Of a stretch of 64,000 nt of DNA, positions 24,819 to 34,297 are shown piece by piece. The DNA lies in assembly GCA_033297075.1 (NCBI GenBank), contig MU858088.1, positions 62,001 through 126,000 on the forward strand, read 5' to 3'. The notes under the pieces are model-generated. The model saw nothing but the letters and a program-made list of their open reading frames with translations. It had not been told where the DNA came from and did not search any database. Position 1 is the first letter of the stretch. Each line of letters starts with the position of its first letter. The stretch comes from Rhypophila decipiens (taxonomy: Eukaryota; Ascomycota; Sordariomycetes; Sordariales; Naviculisporaceae). A program made the position numbers and the translations under genes.

Positions 24819-26444
24819 TTACCCCCCTCTAACTTCGCTGCTCTTGCCGGGCTCGGACTGGGCGCCCATATCCAGAAGACACCTCTCGATGGCCGTGAGC
24901 GAAAAGTTAAGCATGATCAGATCGAGTGGTACGGGGACGCCTGTCCTTTTTCGGAGGATTGCGATGATCCGAATACCTGCGATAGAGTCCATCCCGAGCC
25001 TCAACAAGCTGGGAGCTGCCATCACGTCTGCAGCATCGACGTTTAATACAAAGGCAATGGTGTGAAGTATAAGGACCCGGAGAGACTCATTGGTACCATT
25101 ATCCAGGCCGTCTAATGGCTCGTCTGAAGCATTCCTACCCACTTGGTTGTAATCGCTCCCGCAGAGAAAAATATGGCTGGGGTTGTCCTCATCTGAGTCA
25201 CCAGCGGGGCTGAACATCCAGTGAGGAGGACGATGACAAATGAAGATTGGGTAGCCTTCTAAGCCTCGATGGAGAAAACGGAGGTTGAGGCTGAGTCTTT
25301 GTGGATTTCCCCGGGCATCATTGCAAACATATTGCAGGGGAGCCTCTGCGTAGTCTCCTGGGCGGAGGTTGCTGTCATCAGGATCAAGCCTCTGCAAAGA
25401 AAGATGAGCCTCCGCATCGTCTCTTGGGTCAAATTTCAAGGCTCCTTCAGGGAACCACTTTATGATTGGCAGCGTGATTCGCAGTCCTAGATTCGTCATG
25501 GAGGATGAAGACCAGCCCAACCATTTCTTCAGTGTTGATGATGACGACGACGCCCCTTGTCCCAGCGACCTCACCGTTCCCGAATTCCGGAAACAATCGG
25601 GCGAATCCGCCAGAAGCCGGTACGACGTGGCCTCTGCACGGTACCACAGGAGGATACTTTGGTCCGGGCTCTTGCTCATGATCTCCCGCTGTAGTCTTGT
25701 GAAAGCCTTCTCCAATCCTTCACCATATATGACTGGCATATTGACGTCGAATAGGCCCATCAGACTGTAGGCGCGATCCTCTTCTCGCGTGGTTAACCGG
25801 CGCGAGGCCCAGGACATGCGCTGCGCTATGCATGCCAGACCCAGGCCTCTCCTTCCTGTGAGAAAGTCGACAGGAATGTTGGTTATTGCCGATATGACGT
25901 CCGCTAGGTTTACCCGCCCGTCGTCGTCGAAGACCTTGGTGTCCTCCATCACGCCGTACCGCCTCTGATTCACCTTGTAACCAAGGGCAAACCAGTCCTG
26001 CGCGAAAAAGATCATCCTTCTCGGTGCTAAAAGCTCCTGAAGCGTCCAACCTCTTGTCCACCATACACTCTTCTCAAGCCGGCCCTGAATACTCCCACTA
26101 TCGTCATTCGAGACGTCGCCAAGATATACATAACAACACCCAGCCAGTCGGTACCACCGAAACATGGAGTTGATAGCCTCCGAGAGCTCGGCACTGCTGC
26201 GCTTGTCGATGCAACACGAGTCGACCCATGCCCATCCGTACCCATCTAGCTGGGCCCTGGCGCAAAAACTCGATACCTTGTCGTAGCCATTTTTGTGTTT
26301 GACGGTGTCTCGGTGCTTTGGCTTCTTCATCTCGACAAAAGAGACTTCCTCGGGACCCCATCTGTGAGAGAGAATAGCATAGTCGGGGACACTGTCACCG
26401 ACAAATTCGTGCAACTCGAGTGTCTGGATATTGAGGAGCCACAT
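24819..26444 (-). CDS. HET-domain protein with a C-terminal phosphopantetheine carrier domain, 541 aa
   Basis: A single-exon gene. The N-terminal HET (heterokaryon incompatibility) domain is complete: MWLLNIQTLELHEF, YAILSHRWG, WAWVDSCCIDKRSS, AINSMFRWYRLAGCCYVYL, WWTRGWTLQELLAPR, with the usual REEDRAYSLMGLFDVNMPV helical part after it (to about residue 270). HET domains trigger cell death in non-self recognition and are distantly TIR-like. A divergent middle follows. Residues ~455-530 form a four-helix acyl/peptidyl carrier-like domain: a helix (ESLRVLILHTIAFVLNVDA), then LLRLGMDSIAGIRII with the phosphopantetheine-accepting Ser487, then the closing helices. No stop or intron separates the two parts. 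The fusion is not one I know from HET proteins. Neighbouring PKS fragments suggest where the carrier domain came from. Function unproven. Confidence 0.88.
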   Translation of the reverse strand: MWLLNIQTLELHEFVGDSVPDYAILSHRWGPEEVSFVEMKKPKHRDTVKHKNGYDKVSSFCARAQLDGYGWAWVDSCCIDKRSSAELSEAINSMFRWYRLAGCCYVYLGDVSNDDSGSIQGRLEKSVWWTRGWTLQELLAPRRMIFFAQDWFALGYKVNQRRYGVMEDTKVFDDDGRVNLADVISAITNIPVDFLTGRRGLGLACIAQRMSWASRRLTTREEDRAYSLMGLFDVNMPVIYGEGLEKAFTRLQREIMSKSPDQSILLWYRAEATSYRLLADSPDCFRNSGTVRSLGQGASSSSSTLKKWLGWSSSSMTNLGLRITLPIIKWFPEGALKFDPRDDAEAHLSLQRLDPDDSNLRPGDYAEAPLQYVCNDARGNPQRLSLNLRFLHRGLEGYPIFICHRPPHWMFSPAGDSDEDNPSHIFLCGSDYNQVGRNASDEPLDGLDNGTNESLRVLILHTIAFVLNVDAADVMAAPSLLRLGMDSIAGIRIIAILRKRTGVPVPLDLIMLNFSLTAIERCLLDMGAQSEPGKSSEVRGG

Positions 26445-26936
26445 GCTGCGGATGTATTTTGGCTATTTCAAGTCCGGGGATCTGGTAAGTACGGAGGTTG
26501 GTGGTGGTGGAATATCACTATAATGTTGCATGTCAAGATGTGCAGAACCACGCGGGGGTTTGGCGGCAACAGTTTCAACGTGCAGCTGAGCGCGCCATCC
26601 AATCAGTCGGCATGCCGAGAATCAGCCAGGAGGTGTGGTCGTACAAGATTGTATCGGTATCTTTTCGGAAACATGCATGTTCCAATACGGAAAGGGTTTA
26701 AACCAATGACATCACGCGCTTTAATATAGCAACCAGCTTGAAGTCAGGGGTATACAGTCTGGCGACATTAATGTGGACGTCTCGGCAAGACATGCGTGAT
26801 ATAACTGACATATGCATGCTCGTGTGGCTAACATACTTCAAGCTTCCCCTTGAAATCCCTTTCGAACTGGACTGCCTAATGTCAACCGTTCCGAACTTGA
26901 ATCCAACAACATCTTGGAGCCCAGACCTGAGCTGGG

Positions 26937-26954
26937 TTAGGGTTAGGGTTAGGG
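26937..26954 (+). repeat. Interstitial telomere-type repeat (TTAGGG)x3
   Basis: Three perfect TTAGGG units, preceded by GGG and followed by TAAAAG. TTAGGG is the telomere repeat of most filamentous fungi. The run is short but perfect and sits inside the HET/PKS island. Confidence 0.85.
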
Positions 26955-27240
26955 TAAAAGGCAAGACCCAGATGCTTGTCAGATAGCCCCATTGTTCGAC
27001 TCAAACAAAAACACAACACAGACCGACGTAACAAAGTAACTTAAGTAAGCCCATGCCTCACGCCTGGCTTGTGAAAAAGTAAATAATCTACAAAGGACAA
27101 GGGTTCCGTGTATGTGTGACGTGTTAGTACCCCTACGTCAACATGAAGACGAGGATTTTGAACTTCGCAGGACGGTGTAGCATCAAATTCAATGTCACAC
27201 TCCTTGTAAAATAAAATTACGCCAGCAAGCTTGTGTATTT

Positions 27241-27565
27241 TGCTACCGCAAGTAAGGAAAGCTCTATACCGCACTTGCTCCACTCCGACGGCAGTTGCGC
27301 CGTTAGAGACGGTAGTCCAAAAGAAAACCTATGAAGGTGCCTTTCATCATGAGCCCATGCATTCTCTTCCCATTCCATGATGATCGTTCCCATCCCCTGG
27401 GTTTTTGCTACTGACGATTAAGGAAAGCTATATGCCGCACTTGCTCCACTCCGACGGTAGTTGCGCCGTTTGAGACGGTAGCCCAAGAAAAACCTGTGAA
27501 GGTGCCTGTCATCATGAGCCCACGCACTCTTCCCATTCCGTGATGATCCTTCCCATCCCATGGGG
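27241..27565. repeat. Tandem duplication, two units of ~165 bp
   Basis: Unit 1 (27241-27405) and unit 2 (27406-about 27565) share long blocks such as CCGCACTTGCTCCACTCCGA and GAAGGTGCCT, with scattered substitutions and small indels. Neither unit encodes a recognisable protein. Confidence 0.8.
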
Positions 27566-27728
27566 TAAATTGTTGCCCCACTAATCATGGTCGGCACTCG
27601 CGCCAAGACAGAAGACGTCTCGCGGACGGGTACAAAAAAGACCTGAAAGGTTAAGAAGAAGATAACATGCTCGCTCATAGCAGAGGCATGGTCCAAAGCC
27701 ACGGTTCGCATCTATGCCACTCACATCC

Positions 27729-29056
27729 TCAAACAAACGCTCCAATAAGCCTGACAATCTTCGCCTCTTCCTCTGAGTCTGGCAGCGTCCCTTCCGACCA
27801 AAGGACTTGATCAAAACCGGCCTCTAGCATCCTCTCCTCCCACGCCTTTTCATCAATGGTCGGATACTCTCTGCCATCATCGAAGGCCCACCACCCATCA
27901 AAGAAGCCCATGACGACATCCAGCCAGGATATCTTCTTCCCCAACTCAACCAGCATCAAAGCACCCCCGGGCCGTAACATACCCTTCAAGATTCCTAGCG
28001 TATGGTTCAAGTTCTTGGTTGCATGGACGCAGTTCGTCGAGATGATGCAATCGAATTTGGCCAGGTATTCTTTCTTGGGTTCGCTTTCGGCATCAAGGAC
28101 TTCGAACGACATCTGGACGTGCTTCTCAATGCCGGGCGAGGGATTGCTTTTGAACTGTTGCTTTGCAGCTCCAACTAGGAGGGGTGAGATATCGCTGAAG
28201 AGGTACTCGACCTTTGGGCCGGCATCGGGATCTTCATCTTCCTGAGCCTGGCTTACAAGACGCTCAAGCAGATGTCGAGTTGTCGCCCCTGTGCCAGCCC
28301 CGACTTCGAGAATCCGGAATGGGCGGCCGTTGTTCTGGGCGTTCGAGTGATGAGCAGCGACAGCTTTGACCAGAAAGTCTCCCAGCAAAAGATTCGGTGC
28401 GCGCAAGAGTGGGTAGAACTCGTACATGTCACTCAGCAGTTTGGTGTTTCTCGGGTTCCCAAAGATGAGGTACAGCACGTTGGCCGAACCAGACAGGCAA
28501 CCCGCCAACTGGGAACCTATGACGTTTATCTCGTTAGATTAGTTTATTTGAGATCTGGTCCTGACACTAGCGATAGGACTTTGGGGTACTCCAGTGCGCA
28601 CGAGAGAGAGAGAGAGCAGGGGAGCGAACCTATGACATTTATCAGCTCATGGCCCACGTCGTGCTGTGGGAACCGGCCGAAGAGAGATTTGTAGATGGTC
28701 GACGACGATTCCTGATCGACCGGAGTAGCTGTGCGGACGAAGGAGATTTCTCGACTCTCGTCATCGGCATGAGCGCCCGAAGAAGATATCAGTTTGCCTT
28801 CTTGCTCCAGGATTTCATAGAAACGTTGGACGATCTGATGGTTTTTCTTTGGGATTGGGCGTGGGAGAACCGACGGGACGGGGTCTCCGGCTTTGAACTT
28901 GGAGAGGTCGAGCCCGTTGGCAGCGAACGCTTCGACGATGTAGGCCACTACCAGTCGAGCTTGGAGAGGATAGACTTCCTTCCAGTAGCCGAGAGATTGG
29001 GTCGCCTTGGCCGCAGCATCGTAATCGTAGCGGATCTCGTTGAAGGCGTTCTCCAT
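27729..29056 (-). CDS. Stand-alone PKS-type C-methyltransferase, 404 aa
   Basis: Exons are 29056-28630 and 28516-27729 (minus strand). Splicing joins LINVIG to [19 protein letters not shown], a boundary that matches the CMeT domains of fungal non-reducing PKSs, so the intron is real. Residues 1-142 correspond to the helical N-terminal subdomain ([28 protein letters not shown]). The SAM-binding core has EVGAGTG at 213-219. NCVHATKNL carries His307 and LMLVELGKK carries Glu333, the His-Glu pair used by such domains, so the enzyme looks competent. In PKSs this domain adds a methyl to a carrier-bound beta-keto chain; here no KS, AT or ACP is in the same protein. The 113-nt intron holds a (GA)n run (28602-28616). 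It could act in trans with a PKS elsewhere, or on the carrier domain next door; this is inference. Confidence 0.88.
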
Positions 29057-30598
29057 GGTGGAATGAAGGTATTGGTACGCGTCGAGTGAGAAGGGGCTGT
29101 GGAAGCTGTCGATCTAACTGCCACCGGCGGTTGCGGCGAGCGGTAATCTCGGTGATCGTTCGTTCAATTGACTGAATCGAACTGTCGGGAAGAAGAGGAC
29201 AAAAGTATATGTAGACCTTTTGTTGGGGACGGTGAAGCTTGCAGGCAGGGCTTCTAGGCTTCGTGGCCTCTTTGGTGGGATGGAAAAGCGACTTCGGAGG
29301 ATCTTTGATGTGTGTGGCGTTCATGTGGTGGTGGAAGTCGTCATATGAGAAGAAGATTAGCCGACCGGGCATGTGACGGGATGGATCGGTGTGATGCAGC
29401 ACCACACCGGTTCGGAAGGCACTGCCTTCCCGATCCGGTACACGGGCTGAGCCTTATCGGCGACGGAGGAGCCCGAGATTTTGCCGGGGAGGGGTGTAAT
29501 GTCATGGGGCATGTGACACTTCTGGGTTATGGTCCAGTGATTCTGGTTGTGTGGATTTTATTGAGGATTGCTGCGTGGGTATGCGAAAGTATAAAACACA
29601 CATTCATTTGCTGAAACACTGAAAACCAGACTTCGTTGCCACGAAAGTCCGACTGGCTAGTTGGGCCCGCCGGCTCGGTACGCCGCCGCCGACTCCCGAG
29701 AGTATGGGGTCGACTGGGGAGTCTTTTTATGCCTGAAACTTCTTCGGACTCAAGCCTGAAATTTTCGAAAGGAACTTTTGCGAAAAGAGCTTTTGATTTT
29801 GTTAAATGATCTACTTGGAACGTCCTCAATGTGGTGCACTTGGCGTATTTAGGTTTTTGTAGTGGGAATGGTGGCATCGACCGCAGACAGACACGAACCC
29901 TCCCCACAGAAATGGGCTCGCCTCTGTCAGCGTAGATCAGCTTATTCGCCGTGGCGTTGTCCCAACAGAAAGTGATGGAGATGGTCTCTGCAAGTAACCG
30001 ACGCAGAACTCTGCCTGATGGACTTTACTGACAACAGTCGAGGCAACTGGGAATAAAGAGTCGGTATGGGTGTCCCCGAGCAGGAACTGTCCTTGTCCTC
30101 ACATCCGCCGTGGATGACGCCAAAACCCACCGGCCCTGCTAACCTCCGAGATACCAAGTGGTGATCAATACCCGGTATTGGCAAATCGTAAAGTAATAAA
30201 ATCTCTCAGATGAGCAAAAGCCATCATGTTGGGTCCAGTACCATACTGGGGCTGCTGATGCTCGCCAGCATGTGAATTCTAAATGGTCCACAATATGGCT
30301 GAGATCAGCTGATCAATGCCTCGAAGGAAAAGAAATGTTGAGTTTTTAGCCATTATCATCTTAGACATAAGGCATCCACAGATACCTACTCAAAGGGGTA
30401 ACCCGTATTTCCTACGGACCGGCCTTGCCCTGGACTGGACATGTCTATCAGGCTCGTAATTGTTAGCGACGAACATCGGGACACGGAGAAGACTCTACCA
30501 TTGCATACTGCTCGACTGGTTCCCCAGACGTCAGCACACCTTCTACCACTTACAACTACACTGCATCTATACCCACAAGAACTTCCATCATCACCATG
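29057..30598. other. Intergenic, no supported gene
   Basis: Separates the methyltransferase from the PKS remnant. The first ~300 bases upstream of the methyltransferase are its likely promoter and leader. No recognisable coding sequence. Confidence 0.5.
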
Positions 30599-31490
30599 AC
30601 ATTTCCAATCCCACTAACAGTCGTAGGAATAGGCTTCCGCTTCCCGGGAAATGCAACCAACGAACAGCTCTAGAGCCTTCGGGCCGAGGGCAAGAGCCTG
30701 GAGCCGGGTCTCGCCAAACAGATGGAACGAAGAAGCTTTGGGGTTATTGGAACAACAGCGACGTGAGACACCAACGCCAGGAGAAAAGTTAATCAAAAAT
30801 TAGATGTCACCGGCCCCAACATACCACGTCACGGGAACAGGAGACACTATACTTGCCAACCGGATATCGTACCTGTTTGATCGATCTTCGGCATTCCTGT
30901 CTTCAGGCGGGATGGTGGCTGTCAGTCATGCATGTCAGACCCACCGCTCGGGAGTGTCTGATGTCGCGATGGTTGGAGCAGCCAACCTAATCGGCATAAG
31001 TAACTTGCACATGCTGAACCAGGACGGCCACACTGCAGGCATCACACTGCCCAGCCGGTCAGCACAGGAAGTACTGGAGCGGCAAGTGTGGAGAAACATT
31101 GGTCTTGATCGGCATCAGCAGCGGCTGGGCTGAAGTCGACAGCTTGGATATCCACTACGAGCGAGATGACGTGGGTGGCCGTTGAGAGATTTCTCTGCGC
31201 GGAGGATCTGATGCACAGCGAGCAGATAGACGAGGGAGCCACGCCATTAGAGAGGTGCTATGGTGCACTTGGTGAGTACCTGAAGCACAAAGCACTCAAG
31301 CATTCGGACCTGAAGATGCTGGAGATTGCCGAAAACTTGGACAACATCGTCGTTCAAGAGGTTCGGGAGCCAGAGTACTATGACCTCTTCTTTGCCTGTA
31401 ACGCCCTCCAGCATCAATTATTGGACGCTGTCAAAAGGACGCTCGTATTTGAAGGCCGAGTCTGTCTTGGTGTCAATTCATGATGCGAGT
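30599..31490 (+). pseudogene. Degraded reducing polyketide synthase remnant (KS and MT pieces)
   Basis: Reading from the ATG at 30599, PLTVVGIGFRFPGNATNEQL matches the start of a PKS ketosynthase and is followed at once by TAG. After frame changes, 30804-31133 reads YHVTGTGDTILANRISYLF and then MVAVSHACQTHRSGVSDVA, clear KS sequence. The active-site block (normally TACSGS) is reduced to LSSGG, so the catalytic Cys is gone. From about 31166 to 31483 a methyltransferase-like piece follows (DLKMLEIAENL, YYDLFFACNALQHQLLDAVKRTL, GRVCLG) without a proper SAM-binding glycine motif. KS joined almost directly to MT means AT and DH were deleted. Non-functional. Confidence 0.82.
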
Positions 31491-31826
31491 TCAAGCCTAT
31501 CAGACGATGAGTGGTCCAATGCCTTGTCGATAACTTCACGCTCTTTTACATCGCAAACTAGCTTGAAGTAAAGCGTAAAGAATTTAGAGACAACCAACGT
31601 CGACGACTCCAAGCTACCCTCAGAATCCCTCTCTCATGAAAACGCCCAGAAGATAAAAAAGATATTCTACCCGGTAAAGAACAAGTAAGCAAGCTCCGAT
31701 AGCCGTATATAACCACAAACCCGTTTGCCCATTTCTCCGATCTCCCCAGCTCCCAATCTCAGTTTAAGATCGGTTTCAAACTCCCAAATCCGCGCATCAG
31801 TACATCCCAGTCATCCAACTGACACC
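31491..31826. other. Short intergenic stretch
   Basis: Contains the presumed 3'UTR of the Ca2+/H+ antiporter (minus strand). Nothing else is seen. Confidence 0.5.
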
Positions 31827-34297
31827 CTAAACACCTCCGTCACCACTCCCGCCGCCGCCAAGCTCACTCGCGGCCCTCGGGTTGGGACTGAAAAACGCAG
31901 CAACAGAAATGATCACATACGCCGAACAAAGCAACGCTCCCTCGAGATAATTACTCCTCCCATCCAACACGAGGAAATTCACGATAAAAGCACTAACAAA
32001 CATACAAATCGTCTCAAATAGCGTAAAGAACAAACTCATGTCTTTCCCGAGAATCCAGCCAATAAGGACAACTAGGGGCGTGATAAACAAGGCGATCTGG
32101 ATGCTACTCCCCAAAGCGACACCAATTGCCAGGTCCATCTTGTTCTTGAGCGCGACCGAAACGGCGGTTACGTGCTCGGCTGCGTTGCCTACAATGGGGA
32201 GGAGGATCAGACCTATGAAGGCTTCCGAGATTCCGCCGCCCGAGGAAGAGGATTGGTTGGTAGTTACGATGGCATCGATGGAGTCGACCATGAACTCGGC
32301 GCAGACAGCTACTAGGCCCGTCGAGGTAAGTAGGAGGAGGATGGCGGTTGTTATCGAGGTTTGGTGTTGCTTTTCGTTTTCGTCGTCATCGCCCTCTGCG
32401 GTCGTGTTGTTGTTGTCGTGTGGGGGATCGGTCGAGCCCGGGACTTGACAGTTAGCTTGGAAAGCTATGGAGTCGTTGGGTGTAGTTGTCGGTAGTGTTC
32501 GTGACCTCTTCCGGCCATCTGTGAGTGGAGTGATGGCGCCTGTAGCCGTTCGTGTTGTGGTCGTTGCCGGTGGACGGCGACTTGCCGGCAGGGTCCTGGA
32601 TCGCTTGAGATTGGTTTTCGGCTCGCCTGATGAATCTACGATCCCAGAAGCTGCCGCCGATGCGACAGCAAACGGGTTGATAGGTGAGGCCGTGAATGCA
32701 TTGGTCGGCGGCCTGAGGGATCGGAGAGAGAAAGGTCTTGAGCGTCCCAGCGGTTGTTGTGCTTCGATATTCGACGCAAGCGCAAAGTCCACCCTTCTAG
32801 GGCTGGACATTGCCCCTGCTGATGTCACGCTCGGTATGGCCTTTTCCACGACCGTCTTTTCGCCTATCAGTCCACCATGCATCTGGTTAGGTCTCCGGTG
32901 CTCAGACCGGGTTGATTGCTTCTTTCGACCTTCCGAGGTCCCAACCTTTTCCATAGGATCTTCGGCGCAAACAGTACCAGGGGTCGTGATTGGGGTCACG
33001 GCAATTGGACTGTCAACGAGAGTAATTCGGCGGGGTGGCTTAGGATCTCGTAGATCCGGAGTGGCCGCCCTTGAACCCCCATGAGCGCCACTTGGACCTG
33101 GGATTTTCGAAGAGCCGGGACTGGATTTCCTGCTCTTCTTTCCTCTCTTCATCATGCGTTTCATTCTTCTTCTCCTGCGACTATCCGAGGGCAAAGAGCC
33201 ATCCGTGTCGGATTGTGAAGAGGACGACCTCGAGCTTGATGGCGGACTTGGGTGAAAGTATTGCGCAGCTGGCCCAGGCACTGACTCCCTCTCTATGACC
33301 TCCTGTGGCGTGGATTCGTACATGTATGAATGGGAGCGGAGCTGAAACACCAAGTATAGCAAGTACACTAGCAGGAGGACAACGCTAGTTCCCCTGCTAA
33401 CCTCGAGAACCTTGAAATTGGCCGTCTCGAGGTTGTGAAAGGATGCGTGAAAGGCAGTGGGGAGCAGCAAACTGGTGACGCTCAGGGATAGTAAACACGA
33501 GCTCATCTGCGTGACGGTACTGTTGTAGATTTGTTCTCGGAAGCGCAGCCCACCAAGGAAGAAGGACATGCCCAGGATCAAGAGCAAGTTGGCTAATATC
33601 GATCCGACAAGGGAGGCCTGGACAATGCGAATCTCATCCTTGACCAACGCAATTCTGTTGACGGAAGCGCTGTTAGCATCAGTCCCAGCAATCCTGCAGC
33701 AAGTCGAACCAAAGGTTTCTTACATGAAGATGATAAGCTCAACGGCGTTTCCAAAGGTTACGTTGATCAATGCTCCCACTGTGTCTCCCATCCGACTTGC
33801 TACACTTTCTGTCGCGTGGCTGAGAAGTCCGGCGAGTGGCACAATGGCGATGGCGTTCATGGCAAACACCACCCCGGCAGGCATCGAAGTAAAATCTGAC
33901 AAGTGTCGCGGTAAGCTGAGGTTCACTCAACAGTGCACATAACATTGGATGCACTTACGCACTACCATTCCAACAGGAACAAAGACGAGAAGGACATTGA
34001 TGACGCTGTAAAAAAGGATTCCCTTGACTGCCATCATGAAACGAACAATAATGTTTTTCTTGACCTCTTCGGCGCGTGTCTCTTGGTTGTCTGCTTGCTG
34101 GTCTTGGTTATTCTGGACGGGCAATGCTACTGGTGTTGAAGAGGCCGGTTGTACGGTCGCCCGTGAATTCGTCCTCGACGGAGCGGATTTAGTCGAAGGT
34201 GTGCCATGGGCGTTCGTTTTCGCCGATGATCGTACTCTGTCTGATAACTCGTGTCAGCAGCTGTAACTGGAAAGGGACAAGTATGTTTCTCACGCAT
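31827..34297 (-). CDS. Vacuolar-type Ca2+/H+ antiporter (CAX/VCX1 family) with a long central loop, 761 aa
   Basis: Exons on the minus strand are 34297-34294, 34240-33959, 33895-33724 and 33654-31827. The first coding exon is only ATG plus one base, before a GTGAGA donor; the codon is completed as CAC after the CAG acceptor. The two antiporter repeats are present: [28 protein letters not shown] is read across intron 3, and the second repeat has [15 protein letters not shown]. About 11 hydrophobic helices flank a hydrophilic loop of ~315 residues (about 266-582) that is basic, Ser/Thr/Pro-rich and contains [14 protein letters not shown]. Yeast VCX1 is roughly 410 residues, so the loop accounts for most of the extra length. 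The family moves Ca2+ into the vacuole against H+. The loop could be regulatory (phosphorylation or partner binding), as inference. Confidence 0.9.

Larger units (their letters stand above)
26445..27728. other. Gene-free stretch with telomere-like repeat and tandem duplication
   Basis: Lies between the HET-carrier gene and the methyltransferase. It includes the TTAGGG run at 26937-26954 and the 165-bp duplication at 27241-27565. No coding gene is seen. Confidence 0.6.
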
